Shown here: in pieces, positions 1 through 12,490 of the stretch
Numbering within the stretch: position 1 is the stretch's first letter
How the letters are laid out: each line of letters starts with the position of its first letter
Translations under genes and position numbers: made by a program
The notes under the pieces: generated by a model
Seen by the model: the letters and a program-made list of their open reading frames with translations, nothing else
Databases searched by the model: none
Told to the model about the DNA's origin: nothing
Assembly (NCBI GenBank): GCA_016946835.1
Contig: JACVTC010000008.1
Location: 2,075,001 to 2,139,000, forward strand
Direction of reading: 5' to 3'
DNA from: Neocallimastix lanati (nom. inval.)
Lineage: Eukaryota; Neocallimastigomycota; Neocallimastigomycetes; Neocallimastigales; Neocallimastigaceae
Length of the DNA stretch: 64,000 bases

Positions 1-45
1 GAATAGTCACACTTCATTATGATAATAATTAAAAATTAATACTGA

Positions 46-86
<41 letters not shown>

Positions 87-425
87 CAAGCTAGAACTTA
101 CAAATAAACAAAATAATTTGAAAATGCAACTAATTTTTTAAATAATGAAAATAACTTTATTTGAAAAAATACAACTAATTCTTTTAAATAATAAGCAATC
201 AAATAAACCAAAAAAAAAAAAAAAAAAAAAAAAAGTAATAACATTCTTTAAACAGAAATATTTAATTAATTTACGTACTGTCAAACTAAACTCACTAATA
301 ATAATAATATAATAAATAAAAATAATATATATATATATTACCTTTTTATGAATTTTCAATTATTTATTATTATTATTATTTAAAATTCATTTTTTATTTT
401 AATTTTATATTCTTTACCCTTTTAT

Positions 426-470
<45 letters not shown>

Positions 471-2279
471 TAATAAATTAAATAAAATAATATATATATA
501 ATAATTGTACATAATTAAAATTTAAAAACTTTTTTTTTTTAAAAAAAAAAAAATAATAATAATATCTTTTTTAAAATATTAAATATAATCTAATTTAATA
601 TAATATTATATAATATAATATAAAATAAAAAGAAATAAAATATATATGTATATAAATAATAAAATGAATATAATAAAATAAAAAAAAAAAATAAAAATAA
701 AATAAAAAAAAATAATAAAAAAAATAAAAAAAAAAAAAAATAAAAAAAAAATAATATATATATAAAGAATATTTATTTAAAATGACATCTTATTAAACAA
801 AATAAAAAAAAAATAATTAAAAATAAAAATAAAACTAAATAATTCATTATAATAATAATAAAAAAAAAAATTAACAAGAAATCACGGTTAACACAAATTA
901 AGCTCATAAAAGTAGCAATCCCCCCAAAAAAAAAAATAATAATAATAATAATAATATAAAAATAAATAAAAATAAAGAAAATAAAAAAAAAAAAAAAAAA
1001 AAAATAAATAAAAAAAAATTAAAAATTAAAAAATAATAATAAAAAAAAAGATCAGTTAAATAAAAAAATAAAAAAAAAAAAAAAAAGCTTATTTTTTTCT
1101 GTTTTTTTTTTTTTGTTTTGTTTTGTTTTGTTTTTAAACTTAAACTTTATTATGTATTGGATTTTTATACTATTATTTTTTTTTTTTTTTTTGTAAATAA
1201 AGAAAAAAAAATAATAATAATAATAAATACTACTAATTTTTTTTTTAATTAGTTTTTATTTTTATTATTATTTTATTAAAATAAAAAAAAAAAAAAATAA
1301 TAGTAATAATAATAATAAATATTACTAATTTTTTTTTAATTAGTTTTTATTTTTATTATTATTTTATTACTATAATTTAATCTATTAATTGTAAATTATT
1401 TATTTTATAATTTCATTATAATTTTTTTTTTTTAAAAAAAAAAAAAATTATATATATAATTACAAATAAATATTTAGCTATTATTTATTAATTTATTGTT
1501 TGATAAAAAAAAAAAAAATTATTAATTTTCATTTCATTAATAATTTTTATAATTTATTTTTAATTTTTTTAAATAATACTTATTTTTTTTTTTTTTTTTT
1601 TTTTTTTACGTATTGCGTTTTATTGCTTAAATCTATAATGATAATATTAAAATATTTTATTTTTATGTTAATTAGTATTAAATAGTATAAATTAATTATA
1701 ATTTATAATAATTTATGTTTTTTTTTTTTTTTTTTTTTTTTTTTATTTTCTTTTTTTTCTTTTTGTTTATATATATATTTATAATTTTAAATATTTTGAA
1801 TTTTTTTTTTTATATAATATTATTAGTATTTGTATTTGTAAATTACTAGTATTATTAATTATTTTCACTTTACAGCATTAGTATATGAATATAAACTTTT
1901 TAAATATTATTATTATTATTTTTTTTTTAAAAAAAAAAAAAAAAATCTATATATATATATATATATCAGAAAGATGAAATATCTTTCAGAAAAAAAAAAA
2001 AAAAATAGGAAAGTAAAAAAAAATAATAATAATAAAAATAAATTAGTTTATATTATTATTAAGATATAATTATAGTATATAAATATCGAAATAAGAATAT
2101 AATTAATAATTTATTATAAAAATAAATTTCAAATAAAATTACACCCGATAAAACAATTTTTAATAATAAAAATTCTTCTGAGTTATAAAGAATTAATAAA
2201 AAAGTAAAAAAAAATAAATAAAAAAAATAAAAAAAAAAATAAATAAATTTTTTTATTATTATTATTATTATTTTTTTTT
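1..2279. other. A/T low-complexity DNA, no gene seen
   Basis: This stretch holds A and T homopolymers (for example about 48-84 and 427-468), short ATT/TAA runs and (TA)n. A segment of roughly 75 bases near 1212-1290 recurs at about 1304-1370 (period about 92) with the same order of a TAA run, a T run and an ATT run. The only open frames read through homopolymers and encode runs of F, I or K, so none is called. Confidence 0.8.
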
Positions 2280-3887
2280 CTAATTTATCCATTCTTTAAC
2301 TTTCTTTACAATAGCATCCTTTTGTTTATAATGAATAGTATGAGGTCCATCTAATATGATGACTTCATTATGTTCATTATTACCAAGTACTTTATGTTGA
2401 AGCTCATTCCATTTATTGTTAGCCTCATTACTTTCACTAGATACGAAACTTAATACTGGAACCTTATCTGGGAATTTAACATTGGCTAGTTTTGAAAGAT
2501 TACTATAATAATTATTTATATCTTCAACTATGGCATTTGTGAATGATTTTTTATTTATTAAAATTTTTTCTATTTTTAAGTCATCTTCAGAATAATTGTA
2601 AGAATGATCAAGAGGTAAGAGATTAGAATTAAAAAGATATTTAATTCTATCAAAACCTAAACTATTATTTAATTTAGCCTTATTCTTTTTAGCTAAAAAT
2701 TGTTCTTCGGTTTCTATTGCTTCAATTCCAGGTACTGAACTATCAAGACCAATAAATCCTAATATTTCATCTGTAAAATCTTTAGCCCATTCTAATGAAT
2801 ATAAACCACCCAAGGAAGAACCCATCAAGTAATATTGCTTTATATCAAGTTTTTGTATACATTGATGTAATTCGGAAACAATTTTTTCCATGGTTCTATC
2901 AGCTTCCACATCTTCAGAAAAACCATAACCAAATGGTTCAACTGTAATGACCCTGTATTTACTAGATAGTGCTTCAGTCAAAGGTTTATATTCAACAATT
3001 GGTGATGGGCTTCCCATTCTAGGTAAAAGAACTATTGTTTTTTCATTCTTATCACCTACAATATTAAAGCTCATATAACGATCATTGATTTCTGTTTTAT
3101 TTGAATATTTACTAGCAAGATCATCTAAATTTCTATTTTCATTAATACTACAGATAAGATTGAAATAGCCATAGCACATTAAAATAAATACTACTGATGA
3201 AATTATCCAAATTAATAAACGAATTGATTTACGAGCTACACTTTTTTGCTTTTTTTGTTCTTTGGGGCTTTCTTGATTATCCTTTGAGCTATCAATTGAA
3301 GCCATAGATTTTCTATTAATAGAATCTGATTTTTTTAAGTCAACATTTGGATTTTCTTCAGTATCATTTAATACATTAATAGTATCTGTGTTACTTATAA
3401 CCGAATTTGGTCTATTCACTTGAGTAATATTAGACATATCAATTGAAATAGAATCAGATTGGCTTACTACTGATAATAATTTTTTCTTTTGTTCGTCTTC
3501 TTCATTACTTTGGGTATAATTTTCAACCTCATTTTCATTTTCGTCTTCATTTGATAAACTAATAGTATTACAATCAGAATGTACTATAGAAATAGATTGG
3601 CTAATTGTTGAATTTGACTTTCTAATTTGCTTTACTGTATTATCTGGAATATTAAGATTATCATAATTAATTTGTGTTACAGAATCAGATTGACTTATAA
3701 CTGAATTTGATTTTAATTTTCTTTCTTCTGGATCAACTTTTGTATCATTTATTATATTAATAGAAACCGAATCAGTTTTCATTTTTGAAAAATTTGGTTT
3801 TAATAAATTTTCTTTTAAATTAGTTTTATATTCTTTTGAATTATCGAAAGAATCAGATTGACTTATTGTAATTTCTGAATTTTCCAT
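2280..3887 (-). CDS. Membrane-anchored alpha/beta-hydrolase with SQSDS-repeat N-terminal tail
   Basis: A complete intronless frame of 535 residues. The ATG follows an A-rich leader (AAAAATGG) and the frame ends in TAG. Residues 1-222 are polar and repetitive: the motif S-x-[IV]-S-Q-S-D-S or a variant occurs near residues 7-13, 62-69, 93-99, 139-146 and 162-169, and SIN(I/V)xNDT-type segments lie near 42-50 and 168-177. A basic stretch (about 211-223) precedes one transmembrane segment (about 224-246), so the topology is probably type II with the catalytic domain outside the cytosol. Residues 270-535 are an alpha/beta-hydrolase fold: nucleophile elbow G-S-S-L-G-G with Ser358, and the C-terminal G-P-H-T-I-H with His516 as likely catalytic base. 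The substrate cannot be read from sequence; esterase, lipase and peptidase roles are all possible. The many Ser in the tail suggest phosphorylation (inference). No neighbouring gene is close. Confidence 0.88.
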   Translation of the reverse strand: MENSEITISQSDSFDNSKEYKTNLKENLLKPNFSKMKTDSVSINIINDTKVDPEERKLKSNSVISQSDSVTQINYDNLNIPDNTVKQIRKSNSTISQSISIVHSDCNTISLSNEDENENEVENYTQSNEEDEQKKKLLSVVSQSDSISIDMSNITQVNRPNSVISNTDTINVLNDTEENPNVDLKKSDSINRKSMASIDSSKDNQESPKEQKKQKSVARKSIRLLIWIISSVVFILMCYGYFNLICSINENRNLDDLASKYSNKTEINDRYMSFNIVGDKNEKTIVLLPRMGSPSPIVEYKPLTEALSSKYRVITVEPFGYGFSEDVEADRTMEKIVSELHQCIQKLDIKQYYLMGSSLGGLYSLEWAKDFTDEILGFIGLDSSVPGIEAIETEEQFLAKKNKAKLNNSLGFDRIKYLFNSNLLPLDHSYNYSEDDLKIEKILINKKSFTNAIVEDINNYYSNLSKLANVKFPDKVPVLSFVSSESNEANNKWNELQHKVLGNNEHNEVIILDGPHTIHYKQKDAIVKKVKEWIN

Positions 3888-3936
3888 TTTTGTTTATTAT
3901 TTTATTTTACTATTATCATTATAAATATATATGTAT

Positions 3937-4052
<116 letters not shown>

Positions 4053-5504
4053 AATTTTTTTTTTTTTTTTAGTTATAAATATATATATTATTTAAAAGTA
4101 AATAAATATATATATTATTTAAAAGTAAAAAAGATTTCAATTTTTTTTAAATTTAAAGAAAGAAATTTTTGACTTTATATAAATAAAATTCCATCAGTAT
4201 AATTAGATGGAATATTCTCACCTAATTAAAATAATCAAAAATTAATTAAAAAAATATTTATATATAAATACATATAAATATTAAAAAATCGATATATATA
4301 TTATAATATATTGTATTAAAAATTGATATTATTCAATATCATTATTAATGTATTTATTATTAATTTATTTTATTATATATTATATTAATAAATAATTCTA
4401 TTTATATAATATTAAGATTATTTTATTATTCATTTATTATTTATTATTTGATTATTTATTTATTATTTATTATTCAATTATTTATTATTTATTATTAAAT
4501 ACTCTTTTTATTAAATACTCTTTTTATTAAATACTCTTTTTATTAAATACTCTTTTTATTATTTATTATTTATTATTAATTTTTTATTTATTATTTATTA
4601 TTTAATAATTTCATATCTTTTTTTATTATATATTAAAATTATGAATTGATTTCCATTAACACTCTGGATAATGAAAAATACAAAAAAATTAACTTTATTA
4701 ATTAGTATATTTTTATTAATTCAATAATATATTTCGATGAATATTATAATATTAATATCATTTAAGTTTAGCATATCAAAAAAGAATTTTAAAAAAAAAA
4801 AAAAAAAAAAAAAAACATAAATCAATAAATAGACAAATAAATAATGATGTATATATAATATATATAATATATATAATATATATAATTAATTAATAAGTGC
4901 TAATTTAATCTAATTTTAATTTTACTTTTTAATTTCTTTCATTTTATTTTTATCTTTACTTAAATATTTTTTCTTTTTAAATTAAATTTATAATTGAATC
5001 ATATGAAAATTTGTTATTTTTTAAAAAAAAAAAAAATTTATGTATATATTCATTATAAATAATAATAACACAAATAGTAAATAAAATAAAATAACAAAAA
5101 TAGTAAATAAATAACAATTAAATAATAATAATAATAATATTTAAAATAATAATTAAAAAAAATTATTTTTTGTTCCTGTTCAAAAATATTAGACATTCTA
5201 TTATTTAAGAACAATAAGTAAATAATAATTCAAGTTTTAAGGCTAATTAGTACACAATAATAACAATTTGATTTTTTTAAAAAAAAAAAAATAAAGAATA
5301 ATCAGAGAAAAAAAAGGTATACTACCATAAAAAAAAAATTTTTTACATTTTTTATAGATCAATTAAATGTTATATTATTTAATAATTAAAAATATTGCTT
5401 TAAATATTAAAATTATTTTTGTATATTAAATAGATCATTATTTAAATGATAAATTTTTATAATGGGTAATACAAGCATATGAAAATATTTTAAAAAAAAA
5501 ATTA
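4053..5504. other. A/T intergenic DNA with a 16-bp tandem repeat
   Basis: No gene is seen. At 4501-4559 the unit ACTCTTTTTATTAAAT is repeated almost four times, surrounded by ATTT-type simple sequence. A run of AATATAT repeats lies near 4855-4885. Confidence 0.7.
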
Positions 5505-5652
5505 TTAAATATTAAATATTAAATATTAAACATTAAATATTAAACATTAAATATTAAATATTAAATATTAAATATTAAATATTAAATATTAAATATTAAA
5601 TATTAAATATTAAATATTAAATATTAAATATTAAATATTAAATATTAAATAA
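5505..5652. repeat. (TAAATAT)n heptamer array
   Basis: About 20 tandem copies of a 7-base unit TAAATAT, with two early units carrying a T-to-C change. It is one of three heptamer arrays in the window, with a different unit from those at 46.6 and 49.7 kb. Confidence 0.9.
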
Positions 5653-6023
5653 TAATTATTAATTTTAATTATAATAATTAATAATTAATATTTATAACAC
5701 AAAAAACTATTATAATAATAAATCTTATAATTAATTTAAATATTATTATCAAAGAATAGTTTTAAAATAATGATACAAATAATTAAATAATATAAACAAA
5801 CAATAAATACTTCTAAATAAATAAAAACTTACAGATGAAATATTATTTGATACTAATTTTTTATTTATTATATATTTATTATAATATGATTATTGTGATA
5901 TTAGTCAAAATTTAATTATAATATGAAAAGTTTTTTGTTTTCTATTTAATCACTACAAATATTAATAAATTAAAAATCATTTCTTATTAATAATATATTA
6001 TTATAATAGATATCATTTAGTTC

Positions 6024-6085
6024 TAGAAAAAAGCAACAGATTTTTTTTTTTTTTATAAAAAAAAAAAATCTGTTGCTTTTTTCTA
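6024..6085. repeat. Perfect foldback, 29-bp arms
   Basis: The left arm begins TAGAAAAAAGCAACAGA (6024-6040) and continues into T12. The right arm is its exact reverse complement, ending at 6085. About four bases separate the arms. No coding frame overlaps it. Confidence 0.9.
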
Positions 6086-6356
6086 AACCTGTAAAATTTT
6101 TATATTTATGAATCATTTAGTGAATAATGGAACAATTTAGCACAATTTAGCACAATTTTTTTTTTTTTTGTATTTTTATTCTTCTAATTGAAAATATTAA
6201 TTGTAATAATGCATTCATATCACACTAAGATTCTAGTATCATTACAATTTTATAGTTATTCTTCAAATAATTTGATTTAATATTAATATTACTTCAATTC
6301 GTATTAGTAATTTTTTATATAAAATACTACTAAAAAATAATTATTAATAATAATAA

Positions 6357-6527
<171 letters not shown>

Positions 6528-6648
6528 ATTTATCAATATTATTGAAGTAAAAAAAAAATTATAATATTCATTAAATGAAAAATTATTACTTAAGACAACT
6601 TTGATATTATCTTCTATTTCAACTTACAATCATATGAAAAAGAAAAAG

Positions 6649-6685
<37 letters not shown>

Positions 6686-6699
6686 TTTTAAATTAATTA

Positions 6700-6900
6700 T
6701 TTCAAAAATATTCTACATTTATTGATTCTAATATACATTAAAAAGTAAATTTATCACCTGATTATAAAATATTTTACATTTATTAATTATAATAAATAAA
6801 AAAAAAATAAATTTATCACCTGATTATAAAATATTTTACATTTATTAATTCTAATAAATAAAAAAAAATAAATTTATCACCTTATTACAAAATATTTTTC
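6700..6900. repeat. 61-62-bp tandem repeat, three copies
   Basis: The segment TTTATCACCTGATTATAAAA followed by TATTTTACATTTATT recurs at about 6751, 6813 and 6874. The third copy is slightly diverged. It is non-coding. Confidence 0.8.
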
Positions 6901-7060
6901 TTCATATAACATATAACAAATAATTAATTAGAATAAAAAATAAAAAAAAATAAAATATAAAAAAATTATTTCTTTATCTAATAGTACAAAAAAAAAATTT
7001 CCGTAGTATTTCTGATATGCTTATAGATAATAATTCATTGTTATATTTTGTAGATAAATT

Positions 7061-7220
7061 ATTTTTGATTAATATTGATTTATCCTTTTCTATTTTTATA
7101 TTATTGATATTATTTTCATTGTTATTATTATTAACTATTTATTTTTGATTAATATTGATTTATCCTTTTCTATTTTTATATTATTGATATTATTTTCATT
7201 GTTATTATTATTAATTATTT
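7061..7220. repeat. 80-bp tandem duplication
   Basis: An 80-base unit starting ATTTTTGATTAATATTGATT occurs twice in tandem (7061 and 7141) with one difference near the end. This indicates a recent duplication. Confidence 0.92.
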
Positions 7221-7299
7221 ATTAAGAGTCAAGAATTTTTTGTTTATAATTATATCAATTTTATTAATATACTTCATTATAAAGAGTTACTAGCACCTA

Positions 7300-7340
<41 letters not shown>

Positions 7341-7408
7341 CAATATTTATTTTTTATGATTATTATTTATTTTTTATGATTATCATTTTATTATTATTAT
7401 TATTTATT

Positions 7409-7503
7409 AAAAATCAGGAATTTATGGTTTATAATTATGTCAATTTTATTAATATATTTTATGATAGAGTTATTTACATTATTAACTAAAGATTTAAACT
7501 AAT
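7409..7503. repeat. Left copy of a long direct repeat
   Basis: This roughly 95-base segment is nearly the same as 8909-9011, sharing for example CAGGAATTTATGGTTTATAA and TAACTAAAGATTTAAACTAA. A more diverged copy of the first part lies at 7222-7292. The pair brackets a 1.4-kb island of higher GC. Confidence 0.85.
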
Positions 7504-8908
7504 ACGAATTTAAATGGAATGTGTATCATTTCACAATTGTGAATTTTGTAATGTGGCTTAAATATTATAATTAATTGCCACATTATATAATTTTCTTTAA
7601 CCAATAAATAAATAATTAAATAAAAAATAAAAATCATTTTTGAAATAAGACTTAAAATATTTTATTATAAAATATTTTAAATGAAGTATGTTTCTAATTT
7701 CGAAAATTGCGTATGAGATTTTTTATTAAATAAGTGTATTTTCTATAATATATCCAATGTTGATTTATCAAAAACATATAGATTAATTAAATGTAATGAT
7801 TCGTGTGTTACCACATTGAGTATTTTGACATTTCATAAACATTTCAAATATTCGGTTATAGGTAGTATCAAAATACTTATCTCGCTTCCCCCTAAAATCC
7901 AAATATTTTACATCAATTGAATATTGGATTTTCTTGTTATAATAAATTTATGTAGTATCATGTATATGCATAGTATTTATCATTATTATTATATAACGCT
8001 CTTCACTTGAAGGCACCTTACAATCATACTTTGTAGTTTAATGAGCTATAATTCTTCTGTTGTTATTGACTTATAATTATTATACGTATTTGTTAAAATA
8101 GTTGTAGATACGAGCGTATGTTGTTAAGTGTAATGCTTTTTCCAGTTTAGCAATAACTGATGCTTTTAGATTACCCTAACCCTAATTGGCGATTGCGAAT
8201 GTTATGTAAACTACATATCATCTTATGGTAACATCAATAAAATTTTTGTTATATTAAGCAATTTGTTATCTTGAATACTTCCAAAAGGAGTCAGATGAGA
8301 TTAAAACTTCCTCCAATTATATAATTCATTGATTATATATTATGCTTTCGTTTAATGAAGCTTCTCGTAATCTTTGTCTGTAGTTAACCCTTGCATAGTT
8401 ATTTGTATAAGTACATGCTTTGGATAGCTTAGCAAATAACCTTCAAGTTATGTACTTTTGTTGGAAAGAGGTAACCAAAATGTCACTCTTTGTGGATAAG
8501 ACTAAACCTTTTATATCTTCTTTTCTTTTTTTCATGTATAGTACAAACTTTAAGATTTCGTATAATGTAGTAGTTGAACTATGATTGATGAAACTATTAT
8601 GCTTATTTTATTTGTAACTATATTACTTTGTATTTTGTATTTGATATTTGACGTTTTGTGGATTAACGAATAAACCATTATTAATAGGTAATTTAATATT
8701 CAAGTTTTAATTAATTTTGATTGAATACTCGTTAGGTTTTTAAAACAATCATTTATTATTTATGACTAACTTTCTTTGGTTTCTGTTATTTTAAATTAAT
8801 AGGTTTAGAATATTCAATAATTTTCTCTTCTAACATAATGTTAGGGGTTATATAATGATTTGTCCGTTCAGAGAATTCTACTGAGAGTTATTGAGATTTT
8901 TAATCTAT
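7504..8908. other. Higher-GC island of unknown content
   Basis: The base composition is visibly less AT-biased than the flanks and there are no long homopolymers, unlike typical intergenic DNA here. A plus-strand frame of about 67 codons (7717-7920) is free of stops and preceded by one TGA from an upstream ATG at 7684. I recognise no family in it. Other small items are a 14-bp palindrome (TTCACAATTGTGAA, 7530-7543), a small hairpin built on TAATGTGGC/GCCACATTA (about 7550-7590), and two tandem CCCTAA units (8174-8185). It may be an old mobile element or decayed gene between the direct repeats. Confidence 0.4.
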
Positions 8909-9011
8909 TGAAAGTCAGGAATTTATGGTTTATAATTATGTCAATTTTATTAATATATTTTATGATGAAGAGTTACTTATATTATTAAGTTAACTAAAGA
9001 TTTAAACTAAT
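8909..9011. repeat. Right copy of a long direct repeat
   Basis: Near-identical to 7409-7503, with small insertions (TGA near 8966 and AGTTAAC-type differences near 8988). See the left copy. Confidence 0.85.
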
Positions 9012-9313
9012 ATATATGTTTACATTGTGGCTTTTACATTTAATATATTACAATATGCATTATATTTAACATGATGATTCAAAAAGTTATTTAATTTTAA
9101 TAAATATAACAATTATTTCTTATGTTTTACATATTCTAACATATGTATTTTTCTATTTATTTATTTATTTATTTATTTATTTGTTTGTTTGTTTGTTTAA
9201 TAATTAATAAACTATTTATATAGGAGTAGGGCATTTCGCCAAGTTGCATTTTCGTCAAATTGAAGATTATTAAATAAATAAATAAAATTAAAATAATAAA
9301 ATTAAAATAATAA

Positions 9314-9814
<501 letters not shown>

Positions 9815-9879
9815 TATTTAATTGTTTTTTAATCTCCATTCCAAGCAGAATTATTTTTTAAAAATAAACATATTTTTTA

Positions 9880-10315
9880 CGGATGGCACATTTTATATTG
9901 CACCTATATTTAGGTAACAAGTATTCATAACTAGAACCTATGTTACAGAATTAAATTGTTTTTACACTACTTCCTTTTCTGTATTAAAAAAATAAAAAGC
10001 AAACAACTTATGAAATATTATTTGAAGAAATAAAAAATATTTTCTAGCAAATATAATAGTATTGAAATTACACCAGAAATATTTCATTGCGATTTTGAAA
10101 AAGCTATATCTGATGCTGCAGAAAAAGGTTTTATTAATGCAAATATTAAATATTGTATATGGCATTATGAAAGAGCATTAGAAATAAATAAATAAATAAA
10201 TAAAAATTATATAGTAATAAAGTTAAAAAAATTAAAGATTTATATATTTATTATAATAATGATTTCATTGAATTATGGTTGAAATGCTTAAATGATTTAA
10301 ATACTATTGATTAAA
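9880..10315 (+). pseudogene. MULE transposase fragment, frameshifted
   Basis: Three plus-strand frames together resemble the core of a MULE transposase. The first reads F-x-D-G-T-F-Y-I-A-P (from about 9882) and continues to an S-V-L-K-K segment with one in-frame stop. A shifted frame then reads TTYEILFEEIKNIF. A third reads TPEIFHCDFEKAISDAAEKG and ends in I-K-Y-C-I-W-H-Y-E-R-A-L (about 10050-10190). The D-G-T-F motif, the D-F-E-K-A aspartate and the C-x-W-H are the conserved MULE features known to me. Downstream NNDFIELWLKCLNDLNTI (about 10255-10312) may be further transposase sequence. Multiple stops and shifts make it inactive. Confidence 0.75.
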
Positions 10316-10783
10316 TAATAAATTATTAAGAAATAAATATTAAAATTATTGATTAAATAATAAATAATTAAGAAATGACAGAAAATTGACCAAATGAATT
10401 CTGTCATATATAATAATAATTTTTTAATAGTAAAAATTATTTTAAAAAGAGAATAAATGAATAAAATACAATAATGATTAATGTATTTTTAACCTTTATT
10501 GAATTAATTTAGCTTAAGAACATTAAAATATACTTTTATAATTAAAATATTGTTATTATAATATTATCTTTTTTCAAAATATTAAAAATATATATTTATA
10601 ATTAAATATTATAAATAATTATTTTATTACTATTTTACAAAATATTAAAAAATATCTATAATTAATTATTAAACATAATAAATACAAGTTTAAAAAAATT
10701 AGAATGAATTTTTATTTATTCATTCATTCATTTATTTATATCAATAGGTTACTTGGCGAAATGCAACTCTCGCTATTTATATA

Positions 10784-11168
10784 ATAAATATTTTAATTTT
10801 TATTAATAATATTGTATTATTTTCAAATATCGAATAATTTTATATAGACAGTTGTTTTATAATTCAAGTTTATTTATTATATTTCACTTCGTTTTCTTTT
10901 TAATATGTATATCTCAAAAAATGGGATTAAAGACTCAATATCATATATTTCATTTAATTTTAATAAAAATATAAAAATTATAATAAATATGGAATAGAAA
11001 ATTTCAATAACCCTTCAGATTTAATATAGAAAAAATAAAGAGTTCAGTTTACTATTTTTTTTTTTTTTTATGTAATAATATTAGCTTTTATATCTAATAC
11101 ATATGATATAAACAGACTATATTAGATTTTTTTTTTTTTTAGAAAGTTAGTAAATATAATAATATATT
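10784..11168. other. A/T intergenic DNA
   Basis: I see no gene, RNA or clear repeat other than T runs near 11053 and 11129. Confidence 0.7.
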
Positions 11169-11173
11169 TATAT

Positions 11174-11418
11174 TGTTAAAAATAAAGTTCAAATAGTATA
11201 GTAATTTATATTATATATATTTAATTCTTTATGTATGTATGTATGTATGTGGCTTAATACATATAATATTAATATGAAGATATTGTGTAATTGATGTAGT
11301 AAAAAACTAATACATGTAATTAGTATAAAATAAAATAATAATTTAATAATTAAATAAAATAGAACTTAAATAAATAAAAAATAAAAAATAAAATAAAATA
11401 AAAAATAAAAAAACAAAA
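11174..11418 (+). repeat. 5' LTR of Copia element 1
   Basis: It begins TGTTAAAAATAAAG and ends in AACAAAA directly before the primer-binding site. It includes four ATGT units (about 11231-11249). The 3' end is set by three facts: the 3' LTR is identical up to the same base, the target duplication follows immediately, and the primer-binding site starts at the next base in both elements of the window. Confidence 0.93.
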
Positions 11419-11434
11419 GATTAAGAGTCTCATT
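11419..11434 (+). promoter_or_regulatory. Primer-binding site matching tRNA-Lys(CUU) anticodon arm
   Basis: GATTAAGAGTCTCATT starts directly after the LTR. Its reverse complement AATGAGACTCTTAATC contains GACTCTTAATC, the anticodon arm and loop of tRNA-Lys(CUU) (loop CUCUUAA, anticodon CUU). It does not end in a complement of CCA, so an internal tRNA end (after about nucleotide 40) would be the primer. The same 16 bases follow the LTR of element 2. Confidence 0.75.
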
Positions 11435-11441
11435 AGCAGAA

Positions 11442-11978
11442 ATGAGTGAAAAAAGGAATATAACGAATACTGTTGAAGAAACAGTAAATACATTAAACCA
11501 AATAAATACAGTAAACATAGCAAATAAACCAACTACTACAAAACACCTATTAACATCAAATAACTACAGACTATGGTTAACGGATATGGATCTTTTATTA
11601 GTTATTAATGATGTTGATGACTATGTTTACGAAGAAAAGGTAAAAGTTATAAAGAAAAACAAAATAGCTAAAGAAAATCTAAAGAAATATAAAAAGGTTA
11701 GAGGTTGTGATGACCTATATTATGAAAAAGACGTCACAAAAGAAATGATAAAGCTAGATTCTTTAGCTAAGCATCTGATAAACAATAGCATATCAGATGA
11801 AATCAAAATCAAATTAGATTTTCAGAGATCTAGTGCCTATCAAATTTGGAACATTTTAAAAGCAAGTAATACTAGATCAAATGAAGAAAGGAAATTAGAA
11901 TTAAAAAATAAGTTAGAGAATATGAAATATAACAAAGAAAATGATATTTCACTATTTATTGAAGAATTGAAGAAATGA
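11442..11978 (+). pseudogene. gag: Gag N-terminal part, Copia element 1
   Basis: A frame of 178 codons starting just after the primer-binding site. It includes the Copia gag-like stretch with L-T-S-N-N-Y-R-L-W-L (about residues 37-46) and A-Y-Q-I-W-N-I-L-K (about 132-140), the capsid-type region of the UBN2/gag family. It ends at TGA in the middle of the capsid, overlapping the next frame by an ATGA. Moving to the following frame needs a one-base loss, so this is a mutation that splits gag. An intact relative (element 2) has gag and pol in one frame. Confidence 0.8.
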
Positions 11979-12490
11979 ACAACATTTTCAATGAATTAAG
12001 TAGTCTTGAAATGGAAATCAGCGATGAGAAGAAATTTGAATATCTCTATCTCGCTCTTCCATATGAAATAACATTGGAAGTTAACATAATGGACCACGAT
12101 GGGAAATGGGAAGATGTTACCAAATGTCTAAAAAAGAAGGTCCCTAAGCTAAAATATCTTAAGGAACTTAGAAAAGAAAATAACCACAAGAATAATACAG
12201 TAATAAACGTTAACTCAATGACCAAGAAAAATAGATTCACACCAAGAAACAACAGAGGAAGAAAAAGATGTTATATATGTAACAAGCTAGGACATATAGC
12301 ACGGGACTGTTGGCATAATGAGAAGAACAAAAGAAAAAAGAACAATAATATCAAAGCCAACAACGCAAGTATAAACAAAGAGGATGGGTATTGCGAATTT
12401 GCTGATGCTCAAATAAGCCTCAAAGATTACAATTCAGATGAAGATATCCAATCCTCATACTCCGTTCGACCGAGGCGTGGACGCTACTAA
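11975..12490 (+). pseudogene. gag: Gag C-terminal part with zinc knuckle, Copia element 1
   Basis: A frame of 171 codons, shifted relative to the preceding gag piece, that continues the capsid homology (for example FEYLYLALPYEI). It contains the nucleocapsid zinc knuckle C-Y-I-C-N-K-L-G-H-I-A-R-D-C (CX2CX4HX4C) around 12270-12311, followed by a basic, Lys/Asn-rich stretch. It overlaps the pol frame by about 50 bases. The overlap includes an unusually GC-rich tract around CCG AGG CGT GGA CGC. The +1 change to pol could be a second mutation or a programmed +1 shift; the former is simpler. Confidence 0.8.

Noticed and set aside
8174-8185. CCCTAACCCTAA as a telomere or internal telomere array
   Set aside because: Only two units; too short to mean more than chance or a minor fill-in.
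8581-8673. 30-codon hydrophobic frame MIDETIMLILFVTILL
   Set aside because: Too short, no support from neighbours, expected by chance in AT-rich DNA.
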